Positions 19,004-27,867 of a stretch of DNA of 64,000 nt are shown in pieces. The stretch is from contig NZ_CP113054.1 of the NCBI RefSeq assembly GCF_026625605.1, positions 3,596,001 to 3,660,000 on the forward strand, read 5' to 3'. Each line of letters opens with the position of its first letter. The first letter of the stretch is position 1. The notes below the pieces were generated by a model that had not been told where the DNA came from, made no database searches, and saw nothing but the letters and a program-made list of their open reading frames with translations. A program made the translations under genes and the position numbers. The stretch is from Luteolibacter sp. SL250 (lineage in GTDB: Bacteria > Verrucomicrobiota > Verrucomicrobiia > Verrucomicrobiales > Akkermansiaceae).

Positions 19004-19110
19004 ACTGATTTCACTGATTCACTGATTCCAGAAGAACCGATGTGAGTCGGGATCAGAGCTAGATCGGAGGCGGATTCTTCTGCCTGAATCAGCAAATCAG
19101 TGGAATCAGT
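19004..19110. repeat. Imperfect inverted repeat built of CTGATT units
   Basis: The left arm 19004-19039 contains three CACTGATT-like units followed by CAGAAGAACCG. The right arm 19071-19110 is its imperfect reverse complement (CGGATTCTTCTG, then GAATCAG, ATCAGTGG and AATCAGT). The 31-bp spacer and small indels give a long foldable structure in the 266-bp gap between argA and the beta-CASP gene. No transposase is present. Confidence 0.7.
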
Positions 19111-19214
19111 TGTCATCATCCTTCATCCCGGGAATGGCATCCGAACAGAAGACCGTTAGGAATGCCTTCCGGACTTGAAGTGCCCTGCAAGGGGCGCGAT
19201 GTTCGTATTGAAGC

Positions 19215-20618
19215 ATGAAACTCAAATTCTGCGGTGCCGCGGGCACCACCACCGGTTCGCAGCATCTGCTGGAGGTCAACGGGAAGCGCATCCTGCTGGA
19301 TTGCGGGCTCTATCAGGGCCGGCGGAAGGACGCGTATGACATCAACTGCTGCTTCCCCCATTTCAATCCCGCGGACATCGACTGCGTGGTGCTGTCCCAC
19401 GCCCACATCGACCACAGCGGCAACCTGCCGAACCTGTGCGCGAAGGGTTTCAGCGGCAACATCTACGCGACCAACGCGACGCGCGACCTCTGCCAGATCA
19501 TGCTCGCGGACTCCGCGCGCATCCAGAAGAGCGACATCGAATGGCTGAACAAGCACCGCCTGCGCGACGGGCTGGACGCGGTGCCCGCCCTCTACAGCGA
19601 GCAGGATGCGGAACGGTGCCTGCGCCAGTTCGTGACCATCGGCTATGACCGCCCGATGCTCATCGCGGACGGGGTTTCGATGACCTTCGTGGATGCGGGC
19701 CACATCCTGGGCAGCGCGCAGGTGCTGCTGGAGATCACGGACCAGGCGGACGGGAAGAAAAAGCGTTTCCTTTTCTCCGGAGACGTGGGCCGTGGCGGCA
19801 GCGAGGTGCTGCGGGACCCCGTGGCGGTGCAGGACGTGGACTTCCTGCTGATGGAGAGCACCTACGGCGGGCGCGAGCACGAAGCCCCTCCCGGAGTGGG
19901 CGACCAGTTCGGTGAGGTGATCCGGCAGGCGGTGAAGCGCGGCGGGAAGATCCTCATCCCGGCCTTCGCCGTGGAGAGGACGCAGGCGATCCTCTATGTG
20001 CTCCATGATCTTTTCCAGAAGGGGGAAATCCCCGGCCTGCCCGTGTTCGTGGACAGCCCGCTGGCGGTGAGTGCCACGGAGATCTACCGCCTGCACCCGG
20101 ACTCGTTCAACGAGGCGGTGTACGAGCAGCTCTTCCAGCGGGAGAATCCGTTCGGTTTCGAGAATCTGACGCTCATCCGCTCCGTGAACGCATCGATGGC
20201 GTTGAACGACCTGAAGGGACCTGCGATCATCATTGCCGCTTCCGGCATGTGCGAGGCGGGACGGATCCTGCACCACCTGAAGCACAACATCGCGGACGGC
20301 AGGACCACGGTCCTTTTTGTCGGCTACTGCGCGGAGAACACGCTGGGCAGGCGCATCCGGGATGGTGAGCCGGAGGTGCCCATCCTCGGCGGGAGGTTCA
20401 AGGTGCGTGCGAAGATCGAGGCGGTGGATTCCTTCTCCGGCCACGCGGACCATTCGGAGCTGCTGGAATACTTCGACCGCACCACCGGCCCGAAGAAGCG
20501 GGTGTGGCTGGTGCACGGTGACCATGAACCCGCGCATGCGCTGCGGGAGGCGCTGGCCGGAAAGCACCACGGCGGAAGCGTGGAGATCGCCGCGCTCGGG
20601 GAAACCGTCGAGTTCTGA
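19215..20618 (+). CDS. Beta-CASP metallo-beta-lactamase-fold nuclease (CPSF/YSH1-like)
   Basis: Probable RNA-processing nuclease, 467 residues, cytoplasmic. The metallo-beta-lactamase domain has the zinc motif SHAHIDHSG, further ligands in VDAGHILGSAQV and LFSGDVGRGG, and ESTYGGREH. The beta-CASP insert follows (PAFAVERTQAILYVL, FVDSPLAVSATEIY, IAASGMCEAGRILHHLK). The C-terminal motif EAVDSFSGHADHSELLEY carries the last histidine. The architecture matches bacterial RNA-specificity exonucleases related to eukaryotic CPSF73. It ends 15 bp from the convergent MFS gene. Confidence 0.92.
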   Translation: MKLKFCGAAGTTTGSQHLLEVNGKRILLDCGLYQGRRKDAYDINCCFPHFNPADIDCVVLSHAHIDHSGNLPNLCAKGFSGNIYATNATRDLCQIMLADSARIQKSDIEWLNKHRLRDGLDAVPALYSEQDAERCLRQFVTIGYDRPMLIADGVSMTFVDAGHILGSAQVLLEITDQADGKKKRFLFSGDVGRGGSEVLRDPVAVQDVDFLLMESTYGGREHEAPPGVGDQFGEVIRQAVKRGGKILIPAFAVERTQAILYVLHDLFQKGEIPGLPVFVDSPLAVSATEIYRLHPDSFNEAVYEQLFQRENPFGFENLTLIRSVNASMALNDLKGPAIIIAASGMCEAGRILHHLKHNIADGRTTVLFVGYCAENTLGRRIRDGEPEVPILGGRFKVRAKIEAVDSFSGHADHSELLEYFDRTTGPKKRVWLVHGDHEPAHALREALAGKHHGGSVEIAALGETVEF

Positions 20619-20633
20619 AGCAGCCCTCTCCCC

Positions 20634-21863
20634 TCACCCCCCACAGGCTTCCGGAGCGTCGGCTTCCTTTCCTGCGGGCTGGTGGCGCGAGATGAGGACG
20701 ATGAGGATGGCGAGCGCGGAAACCCCGCCCCCGCACCACATGACGGAGGACACGCTGTGGTGGTCCACAACCTGGCCGCCCAGCACGGAACCGAGTGCGA
20801 TGAACACCTGGAAGGTGGAGGTCAGCAGCGCGGCCCCTCCTTCCATGGCTTCCGGGGCGGCCTTGAAGACCCATAGCTGGAGAACGATGGGCACCGCACC
20901 GAAGGCCAGGCCCCAGCAGAGGATGAGCGCGGAAGTCGAGGCCACATTCATGCCGGTGGATGGCAGCAGCATGATGGAGGCCGCCAGCAGGATGATGACC
21001 ACGCCGATGGTCCCCCGCAGGTTCCTGCCCGCCGCCGCTCCACCAATGAAGTTCCCGGCGATGCCCGCCACGCCGAAGGCGAGCAGCAGGGAGCTGATGT
21101 GGCCCGGTCCCATCTGCGGGTTCTGCTTCAGGAACGGGGTCACGTAGGTGTAGGCCCCGAAGTGGCCCGCGATGACCAGCGCCACCGTCGCCAGTCCCAG
21201 CCGCGCGTCCGGGTGGCGCAGCAGGTGGGTGAACTGGAGGAAGCCCGGGGCCTTCGGCGCCGGGAGCTTTGGCAGCGCCCACCACTGGACGGCACCGGCC
21301 AGCAGGACCACCCCGCCGATCACGGAAAATGCGGTGCGCCATCCCAGGAAGTCCGCGACCACCTTGCTCACCGGCACACCCGCCACGGTGGCGATGGAGA
21401 TGCCGGCCATGATGATGGTGGTGGCACGGACCATGGACGCCTTCGGCACCAGGCGGCCGCCGAGGGCGATGGCGTTGCTCCAGAATCCTCCCAGGCTGAT
21501 GCCGAACAACACCCGCGCCGCCAGCATGACCTTGAAATCCGGAGCGATGGCGGAAATGAAACTGGAGACGGCGAGCAGCGCCATCAGGGAAAGGAGCAGC
21601 ACCCTCCTGTCCACCCGGCTGGCGAGGAGCGTCAGCGCGGGCGCGGCGAATGCGGCGACGATGCCGGGGACTGAAACCATCAGCCCCGCCACCCCGTCGG
21701 AGACGCCCAGCGCGCCGGAGATGTTCGTCAGCAGGCCGATGGGAAGGAACTCCGAAGTGACGAGAACGAACGCGCCGAGAGAGACGGAAAGGACGGCGAG
21801 CCAGGATTTCAGCGTGGCCTTTTCCGGCGAGGTGGAGCCGCTGTCGGAGGTGGGAAGGTGCAT
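20634..21863 (-). CDS. MFS transporter, DHA1 (AraJ/NepI-like) exporter
   Basis: Inner-membrane proton-driven exporter of 409 residues with about 12 predicted helices. The N-terminus has the DHA1-type LSVSLGAFVLVTSEFLPIGL. Loop 2-3 carries ASRVDRRVLLL, and FGISLGGFWSNAIALGGRLV with ATTIIMAGISIATVAGVP matches the AraJ/NepI/SotB group, which exports purine nucleosides, arabinose or drugs. The substrate cannot be assigned. It is divergent from the carrier-protein gene, with a palindrome in the shared 121-bp promoter region. Confidence 0.9.
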   Translation of the reverse strand: MHLPTSDSGSTSPEKATLKSWLAVLSVSLGAFVLVTSEFLPIGLLTNISGALGVSDGVAGLMVSVPGIVAAFAAPALTLLASRVDRRVLLLSLMALLAVSSFISAIAPDFKVMLAARVLFGISLGGFWSNAIALGGRLVPKASMVRATTIIMAGISIATVAGVPVSKVVADFLGWRTAFSVIGGVVLLAGAVQWWALPKLPAPKAPGFLQFTHLLRHPDARLGLATVALVIAGHFGAYTYVTPFLKQNPQMGPGHISSLLLAFGVAGIAGNFIGGAAAGRNLRGTIGVVIILLAASIMLLPSTGMNVASTSALILCWGLAFGAVPIVLQLWVFKAAPEAMEGGAALLTSTFQVFIALGSVLGGQVVDHHSVSSVMWCGGGVSALAILIVLISRHQPAGKEADAPEACGG

Positions 21864-21913
21864 GCGGTTTCGGGCGGGACCGTAACAGCGGCCCTGCGAC
21901 TCTCAACCGAAAA

Positions 21914-21931
21914 GTTCGACCATCATCGAAC
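21914..21931. promoter_or_regulatory. Operator-like palindrome in divergent promoter region
   Basis: GTTCGA-CCATCA-TCGAAC is a perfect 6-bp inverted repeat. It lies 50 bp upstream of the MFS start and 53 bp upstream of the carrier-protein start. It could bind a dimeric regulator acting on both, but no regulator gene is adjacent. Confidence 0.4.
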
Positions 21932-21984
21932 ATACATCCGTCCATGATTGACTTGCCCATGGGGAGCTTCCACGGTTTCCGCGC

Positions 21985-22224
21985 ATGAGTCCGGAGGAGG
22001 TGATCGACTGGTTGAACGAGGAAGGCATGGTGGAGCTGGGCGATGGGTTCCCCGCCGACGGAGATCTGTTCTCCGCGGGACTGGACTCCATGGCGGTGAT
22101 GCAGATGGTGGTCGCCGCAGAGGAGAAGTTCGGGGTCATCCTGGGCCCCGGAGACATGACCCGGGCAAACCTTTCGACCCCCCGCTCGCTGGCCGCCCTC
22201 ATTTCCTCGAAGACCTCCCCATGA
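21985..22224 (+). CDS. Acyl/peptidyl carrier protein
   Basis: A 79-residue four-helix carrier protein. The phosphopantetheine attachment site is AGLDSMAVMQMV (Ser35), followed by EEKFGV as in typical acyl carrier proteins. It is distinct from the housekeeping AcpP in lacking a highly acidic helix II. Its gene overlaps the FAD-dependent oxidoreductase by 4 bp (ATGA), so the two are translated together. No ketosynthase, adenylation domain, acyl-ACP ligase or phosphopantetheinyl transferase lies nearby; the cargo is unknown. Confidence 0.85.
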   Translation: MSPEEVIDWLNEEGMVELGDGFPADGDLFSAGLDSMAVMQMVVAAEEKFGVILGPGDMTRANLSTPRSLAALISSKTSP

Positions 22225-23438
22225 GCAGCCTCCATGATGTCCTGGTGGTGGGAGGTGGCAGCGCCGGACTGGCGGCCGCCGTGACCGCGGCCCGGACCGG
22301 CGCGCGCACGCTGCTGCTGGAGCGGTACGGCTATCTGGGCGGCATGGGCACCGCCTCCCTGGTCCATACATTCTGCGGGCTGTACCTGCTGCGGGAGGAA
22401 TCCGGAGCGGTGTTGGCCAATCCCGGATTCGCCACGGAGATGGCGGAGAGGATGATGGCCGCGACCGGTCTGGGTCCCCTGCGAATGGGACGGGTGGACG
22501 TGCTGCCGCAGCACCCGGTGGAGTTCGTGAGGATCGCGGATGAGATCACGGCGGCGGAAGCATCGCTGGAAACCCTTTTCCACACGGAGGTTCTCGCGGC
22601 CCGGCGGGACGGCGGCCAGTGGCACGTCACGGTGGGCGGGCGCGGCGGAGTGCGCGACATTTCCGCGACCGCGCTGGTGGATGCGTCCGGAGATGCGGTG
22701 GTGGCTGGCTTTCTCGGCGGTGGCGCGGAAATGACGGAGAGCCCAGGACTGCAGAGGCCCGCCTATGTCTTCGGCATCCAGGGCATGCCGGGCTTCGACG
22801 ATGCCGCACGGCTCCAGGCTGCGGGGTGGATCGTCGAGGGGGTGCGGAAAGGAATGCTGCCGAAGTCCGCGATGGGCCTCAGTTTCCGCGCATCCGGCAG
22901 GCCGGGTGAGATCTTCGGCTCGCTGGATCTCACGGGTGGGGAGTCCGTCTCCGGATACGATCCTCTGGACCCACGGTGTCTTTCCTCACTGGAGTCCGGG
23001 GGGCGGAAGATCGCGGCGGACGTGCTGCGCTTTCTCTCCGGCAGCAGCGACGGGTGGAGGGAGGCCTACATCAGCCAGTGGCCGGTCCGCGCCGGGGTGC
23101 GGGAAAGCCGCCGCTGGATCGGGGAATATGTGCTGGCCGCGGAGGACCTGCTGGAAGGACGGCGGTTCAACGATGAGATCGCGCTGGCAACCTGGCCGAT
23201 GGAACTGCGTGAAACGGTGAAGGGGCCGAAGCTGCGCTACCCCAGGGACAACCGCCCGGCGGGCATCCCCCTGCGCTGCCTGAAAGCGCGTGGCATCCCC
23301 GGACTTTTCGTGGCCGGGCGCTGCCTTTCCGCGGACCATGAAGCGCAGGCCTCCATCCGTGTGATGGGCACCTGTTTCGCGACCGGCGGAGCTGCGGGGG
23401 AGGCAGCGGCGGAATGGGCGCGGACGGGATCATTTTAA
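22221..23438 (+). CDS. FAD-dependent oxidoreductase coupled to the carrier protein
   Basis: Flavoprotein of 405 residues. The N-terminal Rossmann motif is VLVVGGGSAGLAAAVTAA (about 8-25) with the acidic residue at LLLERYGYLGG. A second dinucleotide-type segment ALVDASGDAVVAGFLGGGA and C-terminal IPGLFVAGRCLSADHEAQAS identify the FAD_oxidored family (PF12831-like). Members act on varied substrates. The carrier-protein coupling suggests oxidation of a thioester-tethered substrate, or a product made with the carrier (inference). The start is ATG 22221, overlapping the carrier stop; the frame is open upstream but that stretch is out of family. Confidence 0.85.
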   Translation: MSSLHDVLVVGGGSAGLAAAVTAARTGARTLLLERYGYLGGMGTASLVHTFCGLYLLREESGAVLANPGFATEMAERMMAATGLGPLRMGRVDVLPQHPVEFVRIADEITAAEASLETLFHTEVLAARRDGGQWHVTVGGRGGVRDISATALVDASGDAVVAGFLGGGAEMTESPGLQRPAYVFGIQGMPGFDDAARLQAAGWIVEGVRKGMLPKSAMGLSFRASGRPGEIFGSLDLTGGESVSGYDPLDPRCLSSLESGGRKIAADVLRFLSGSSDGWREAYISQWPVRAGVRESRRWIGEYVLAAEDLLEGRRFNDEIALATWPMELRETVKGPKLRYPRDNRPAGIPLRCLKARGIPGLFVAGRCLSADHEAQASIRVMGTCFATGGAAGEAAAEWARTGSF

Positions 23439-23492
23439 ACTCCCAACGCGGAGGGGAGGACTGTTAGCATCAGTCCGAGATTACCCGTCCAG

Positions 23493-25298
23493 ATGACCTT
23501 TTCCCTCCGCCCATCCCGGCTCCGCGTTCTACTCCCCGCCTTGCTCACGTTGATCGCCGCCCTGCCGGCCTCCGCACTGGAGAAGGTGACGCTGCAGCTC
23601 AAGTGGACCCACCAGTTCCAGTTCGCGGGCTACTATGCGGCGGTGGAGAAAGGCTACTACCGGGAAGCGGGTCTGGACGTGGAGATCCGCGAGGCGTTGC
23701 CGGAACAGGACACGGCCCGCGAGGTGACGAAGGGGAACGCGGACTTCGGAGTGGGAACGTCGAACCTCGTCCTGCTGCGCGCCCAGGGGGAGCCGGTGGT
23801 GGTGCTGGGGGTGATCTACCAGCACTCCCCCTTTGTGCTCATATCGACCCAGGCCTCCGGGATCCAGGACATCCACGAGCTGTCCCGCCGGAAGATCATG
23901 ATGGAGCTGGATGCCGCGGAGTTGCTGGCCTACTTCAAGCATGAGGGCATCGACGTCTCGAAGGTGGACGTCCGTCCCCATACCTTCCGCCTGGAGGACC
24001 TGCTGGAGGACAAGGTGCAGGGCATGGCGTGCTACTCCACGGACCAGCCCTTTTTCCTGAAGGAAAAGGGAATCCCCTACCAGGTGTTCAACCCCAGGGC
24101 GGGTGGGATCGACTTCTACGGCGACAACCTGTTCACCACGGAGAAGCAGATCCGGGAGAACCCGGAGCGGGTGAAGCGATTCCTGGACGCCAGCCTCCGC
24201 GGCTGGAAATACGCCATGGCCCACCAGGAGGAAATGGTGGATCTCATCCTGAAGAAATACCCCCAGGACCACTCCCGGGACCATCTGTTGTTCGAGGCCG
24301 CGGAATCCGTGAAGCTGATCCATCCGGAGCTGATCGAGCTGGGCTACGTCAATCCGGGCCGCTGGGAAAGCATCGTGAAAGCCTATGCGGATCTCGGCTT
24401 CCTGAAGGACAAGGTGGACCTGAAGTCGTTCATCTATGAGCGTGATCCGAAGCCGGACCTCCGCTGGGTCTATTGGTCGCTGGGCGCCATCGCCGTGGTG
24501 GCGGCGGCCTTCGGCCTGTGGACGCTCATGACGGCTAGGATGAACCGCCTGCTGCGTGAGGAAGTGGCCGCGCGGAAGGACGCGGAGGCCCGCGCTCTGG
24601 CGGAGAACGCGGCGAAGTCCCGGTTCCTCTCCGTGCTGGCCCATGAGGTGCGCACCCCGCTGTCCGGCATCCTCAGCTCCCTGTGGCTCTACAAGACCTC
24701 GGAAACCCAGGAGGAAAAGGACCAGGTGGTGGAGATCGCGGAGATGTCATCGAACCACCTGCTCCGTCTGGTGGACAACACCCTCGACCATTCCAAGCTG
24801 GAAGCCGCGAAAATGGATGTGGAGAAGATGCCGGTCATAATCGACGAGTTCCTCGACCGCATCGTGGAGCTGTTCCATGCCGCGGCGAACGCGAAGGCGA
24901 TCTCCCTGGAAATGGAGATCGACCCGGCGATGCCGGACACGATCACGACGGATCCGACGCGCCTGCGGCAGATCCTCTCCAACCTCATCTCCAATGCGGT
25001 GAAGTTCACCTCGAAGGGTGGCGTGAAGGTCGTCGCCACGCAGGAAACCCCCTACTCCACCGTCGAGTTCAAGGTGCAGGATACCGGTCCCGGCATCAGC
25101 CCGGACCAGACGGAGAAAATCTTCGAACCGTATGCGCAGGCGGATCCGTCCGTGTCCCGTGAACACGGCGGGACGGGACTGGGACTGTCCATTTCCTCCC
25201 AACTGGCACGCCTGCTGGGTGGCGAAGTCCGTGTGGAAAGTAAGCCGGGTGAGGGCGCCACCTTCACGCTGAGCATCCCGGACATGAACAAGAAGTAG
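23493..25298 (+). CDS. Hybrid sensor: THI5/NMT1-type binding domain + histidine kinase
   Basis: A 601-residue membrane kinase. A signal peptide (1-28) is followed by a periplasmic substrate-binding domain of the NMT1/THI5 type (about 31-318: VTLQLKWTHQFQFAGYYAA, DFGVGTSNLVLLRAQGEPVV). A transmembrane helix (about 326-348), short coiled coil, HisKA with His384 in SVLAHEVRTPLSGIL and HATPase motifs (NLISNAVKFTS, DTGPGISPDQ, GGTGLGLSIS) follow. THI5-like domains bind pyrimidine precursors of thiamine or aliphatic sulfonates/nitriles in ABC importers, so the kinase probably senses a small aromatic or sulfonate (inference). It has no receiver domain; a LytTR regulator lies convergently downstream. 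Confidence 0.88.
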   Translation: MTFSLRPSRLRVLLPALLTLIAALPASALEKVTLQLKWTHQFQFAGYYAAVEKGYYREAGLDVEIREALPEQDTAREVTKGNADFGVGTSNLVLLRAQGEPVVVLGVIYQHSPFVLISTQASGIQDIHELSRRKIMMELDAAELLAYFKHEGIDVSKVDVRPHTFRLEDLLEDKVQGMACYSTDQPFFLKEKGIPYQVFNPRAGGIDFYGDNLFTTEKQIRENPERVKRFLDASLRGWKYAMAHQEEMVDLILKKYPQDHSRDHLLFEAAESVKLIHPELIELGYVNPGRWESIVKAYADLGFLKDKVDLKSFIYERDPKPDLRWVYWSLGAIAVVAAAFGLWTLMTARMNRLLREEVAARKDAEARALAENAAKSRFLSVLAHEVRTPLSGILSSLWLYKTSETQEEKDQVVEIAEMSSNHLLRLVDNTLDHSKLEAAKMDVEKMPVIIDEFLDRIVELFHAAANAKAISLEMEIDPAMPDTITTDPTRLRQILSNLISNAVKFTSKGGVKVVATQETPYSTVEFKVQDTGPGISPDQTEKIFEPYAQADPSVSREHGGTGLGLSISSQLARLLGGEVRVESKPGEGATFTLSIPDMNKK

Positions 25299-25317
25299 CC
25301 CGGTGGCGGAACCCCGC

Positions 25318-26049
25318 TCAGGGCACCTTCATCACCTCCTGAAGCCGGGCGAGGGCGGTCCTGCCGATCTCCACCGGTTCCTCCAGCCCGCGCAACCAGA
25401 CCTGGGCGCCGTTCCGCGACAGGCGTTCGACCTTTGCGACACGCTCAAGGTTGATGATGAGGGAGCGGTCCAGGCGGATGAATGGAGGAGACGGGAGGAT
25501 TTCCTCGAACTCGCCGATCCGCCTGCAGGCGAGGATCGCCGGCTGCTGGACATCCCGGACCCAGGTGAAATCCCCGTCCGCCTTCAGCGAGGCGACAGTG
25601 GGCAGGGGCAGGAAAATCGTGCGCTCCGTGCTGCGCACGCAGATGCGGTCCATCGGTTCATGGCGGACGGCGGGGTTCTCGTCTTCGGTGAAAAGACGCT
25701 CCAGCCGCTTGGCGGTGGAGGCGAACCGTTCCGGGGACACCGGCTTGAGGAGGTAATCCACCGCGTCCAGGGTAAAGGCGTCCACCGCGTAGGTGGGCCA
25801 TGCGCTGGCGAAGACGACCTTCGGCGGATTTTTCAGGCTCGCGAACAACTCCAGTCCGGTGAGGCCGGGCATCTGCACGTCGAGCAGCAGCACGTCCGGA
25901 TTCAGTTCATCGATCATCACGAGGGCCTTTTCCGCCCCGTCGGCTTCGCCGATCCACTCCAGAAAGGAGTGCTGGCCGATGAGGCGACGCATGACCATCC
26001 GTTGCACCGCAACGTCATCGACGACCATCACCCTTATGCGCAGACCCAT
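25318..26049 (-). CDS. LytTR-family response regulator
   Basis: Two-domain regulator of 243 residues. The receiver (about 1-120) has VVDD, phospho-acceptor Asp in DVLLLDVQMPGLTGLEL, VVFASAWPTYAV and Lys in DYLLKPVSP. The LytTR DNA-binding domain (about 140-240) has RICVRSTERTIFLPLPTV, ADGDFTWV and PSPPFIRLDRSLIINLERV. Start is taken at ATG 26049 (MGLRIRVMVVDD); GTG 26061 is an alternative. It ends only 19 bp from the end of the THI5-type kinase gene, facing it. Partnership with that kinase is likely but not shown by an operon. Confidence 0.92.
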   Translation of the reverse strand: MGLRIRVMVVDDVAVQRMVMRRLIGQHSFLEWIGEADGAEKALVMIDELNPDVLLLDVQMPGLTGLELFASLKNPPKVVFASAWPTYAVDAFTLDAVDYLLKPVSPERFASTAKRLERLFTEDENPAVRHEPMDRICVRSTERTIFLPLPTVASLKADGDFTWVRDVQQPAILACRRIGEFEEILPSPPFIRLDRSLIINLERVAKVERLSRNGAQVWLRGLEEPVEIGRTALARLQEVMKVP

Positions 26050-26126
26050 TACAGGCGTCACGCTAGGAAGGCTTCACGCCATTTCAAGCGGATAGACGAC
26101 GTGTTTTTTGCTTTTGCCCGTTTATG

Positions 26127-26286
26127 GAATCCGGTGCCGGATTCATGGAGTGGGGATTAACCAACCGGCGGAATCCGTGGTTTCCTCCGCCTGTCGGACG
26201 TGATGTCCATGATCCGGCACCACCCCGAAATTTTCCTGCTTTAGGATAGCCCGAGCTGACGTGGCGGAGCCCCCCGCCCGCCACGT
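26127..26286. repeat. Two palindromes in intergenic region
   Basis: GAATCCGG-TG-CCGGATTC (26127-26144) is a perfect 8-bp inverted repeat. ACGTGGCGG (26259-26267) pairs with CCGCCACGT (26278-26286), a 9-bp stem. Both lie in the 277-bp gap between the beta-helix gene end and the LytTR start. The second is placed as a possible terminator for the beta-helix gene but lacks a T tract. Confidence 0.5.
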
Positions 26287-26326
26287 CGGTGAGGACGGGC
26301 TGAGGGAGAACGCGCGGCCGCCCTGC

Positions 26327-27787
26327 CTATGGCGCGGGAACGGCCCGGTAGAACCGGCGTGGCGGCCGGGGGCCGGGATTGAACGGATCCAGGACCGTAA
26401 GGTTTCCTCCGCCATCTGAAAAGATCACGCCGCCGAAGGGAGTCCACGGGTCGTCGAGATCGTCGCTGTATTCGAACGTGTGGTTCATCCCCCGTTCCCC
26501 TTTCAGGCGGATGACGGCACCCCCGGCGGTGAATTCGATCGTCGGCAGATCGATCGGGGCGCCGTATTCGACGGCACCGATGTCCGCGCCGTCGCCGCCC
26601 GCGGCATTGGGGATCGCGGCGTCGTCCACGAAACGGCTGCGGCCCCGTTGGTCATCCAGGGCTTCCGCGGTGGTCTTCCCCTGGTCCACCAGCGGGCTGT
26701 CCGCCAGCGGGAGCATGGTGTTGGTGGAGCCACCGTTGCTCTGGAACGCGCCGAGCTTGGGATCGCGCGGGGATTGCTCCGTCCCGGTCAGGTCGGTGGC
26801 CTGGGCAAAGGCGCGCACCTCATGCTCGCCCGCGGGGAAGCCGTTGGTGGCGCCGATGAAGTTGTAGCCGTCCGAGGTGAAGGCACCCCGCACGTCACGG
26901 TGCCGGGCATAGCCCGTGACCGTGTTGGCCGCGACCACGGTGCTGGAGAGCGTGCAATTTCCTCCGGCACTGAAGATCCCGCCGATGCCGGGGGCGTCCG
27001 TCGCGGTGGCGGTGTTCCCGCTGACGGTGCAGTTGCGGAGGACGGTGGTGCCGTTGTTGTAGATGCCCCCGCAGGCCCAGCCGGTGCGGCTGGTTCCGCT
27101 GCCACCGGTGGCGGTGTTTCCCTGGAAGGTGGAGGACCTGGCGGTGAAAATTCCAGAGGCGACATGGACGCCCGCGCCCATGGCGTCATATCCGTATCGG
27201 TTTCCGGAAACATTCATACCCGTGGCGGTGTTTCCGCTCACGCTGCTGCGGACCAGCGTGAGCGTGCCGCCATTGACGAAGATGCCACCACCGCTGGAGA
27301 CGAAGTAGGCGGGGGACTGCACCTGGTTGCCGGAGATCGAGCAATCCTGGATGACAAGATCACCACTGGACGAGATCCCTCCCCCACTCTGGTTCATGGC
27401 CGTTACTTTCCCTCCGGAAATGGTGATGCCGGAGATGAGATGCGGCCCGCCCGACACGCCGAACACACGCAGCGCGCCGCCACCAGACACCGTGAGCGCA
27501 CGCGCTCCCGGACCGAGGATGGATACCGGGGAGCTGAGGCTCAACTGGCCGAGCGCGGGACTGAGGGTGAGGGTGCCGCCCAGATTCTCCGCGAAGACGA
27601 TGATGGCAGGCTGGCCGGATGTGGCGGCCGCGCCGATGGCCTCCCGCAACGTGCAATCCCCGGTGAGGGCGGTGCCGTTGTTCCGGTCCGCCAGGGTGGA
27701 GACCACGAAGCGCGGGCCGGTCTGCACCTGCGCCCCGGCCTCCGCCGGAAGAATCAACAACAACGGTAGGAGGCTCCGGAACTTCAT
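26327..27787 (-). CDS. Secreted right-handed beta-helix protein (CSLREA / choice-of-anchor Q type)
   Basis: Extracellular or surface protein of 486 residues. A signal peptide MKFRSLLPLLLILPAEAGA starts at ATG 27787. The CSLREA-like motif DCTLREAIGAA follows, then rungs of a right-handed parallel beta-helix rich in GG, N and T (SGGGI, VSGNTATG, IQDCSISGNQV). The choice-of-anchor-Q-like end is SPLVDQGKTTAEALDDQRG and GADIGAVEYG. The last about 75 residues form a short beta domain (FEYSDDLDDPW). Such proteins are adhesins, polysaccharide-binding or sorted surface proteins; no catalytic residues are identifiable. Confidence 0.82.
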   Translation of the reverse strand: MKFRSLLPLLLILPAEAGAQVQTGPRFVVSTLADRNNGTALTGDCTLREAIGAAATSGQPAIIVFAENLGGTLTLSPALGQLSLSSPVSILGPGARALTVSGGGALRVFGVSGGPHLISGITISGGKVTAMNQSGGGISSSGDLVIQDCSISGNQVQSPAYFVSSGGGIFVNGGTLTLVRSSVSGNTATGMNVSGNRYGYDAMGAGVHVASGIFTARSSTFQGNTATGGSGTSRTGWACGGIYNNGTTVLRNCTVSGNTATATDAPGIGGIFSAGGNCTLSSTVVAANTVTGYARHRDVRGAFTSDGYNFIGATNGFPAGEHEVRAFAQATDLTGTEQSPRDPKLGAFQSNGGSTNTMLPLADSPLVDQGKTTAEALDDQRGRSRFVDDAAIPNAAGGDGADIGAVEYGAPIDLPTIEFTAGGAVIRLKGERGMNHTFEYSDDLDDPWTPFGGVIFSDGGGNLTVLDPFNPGPRPPRRFYRAVPAP

Positions 27788-27867
27788 CAATCTCGCCCCG
27801 AGATAAAACCGCCCGGGGCAGATCTCGTCAGCAATAATCGGGAAAGGCGGACGGACGCCCCACGCGG

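Noticed and set aside
23439..23492. TPP riboswitch before the THI5-type kinase
   Set aside because: The gap is 54 bp, too short for a TPP aptamer.
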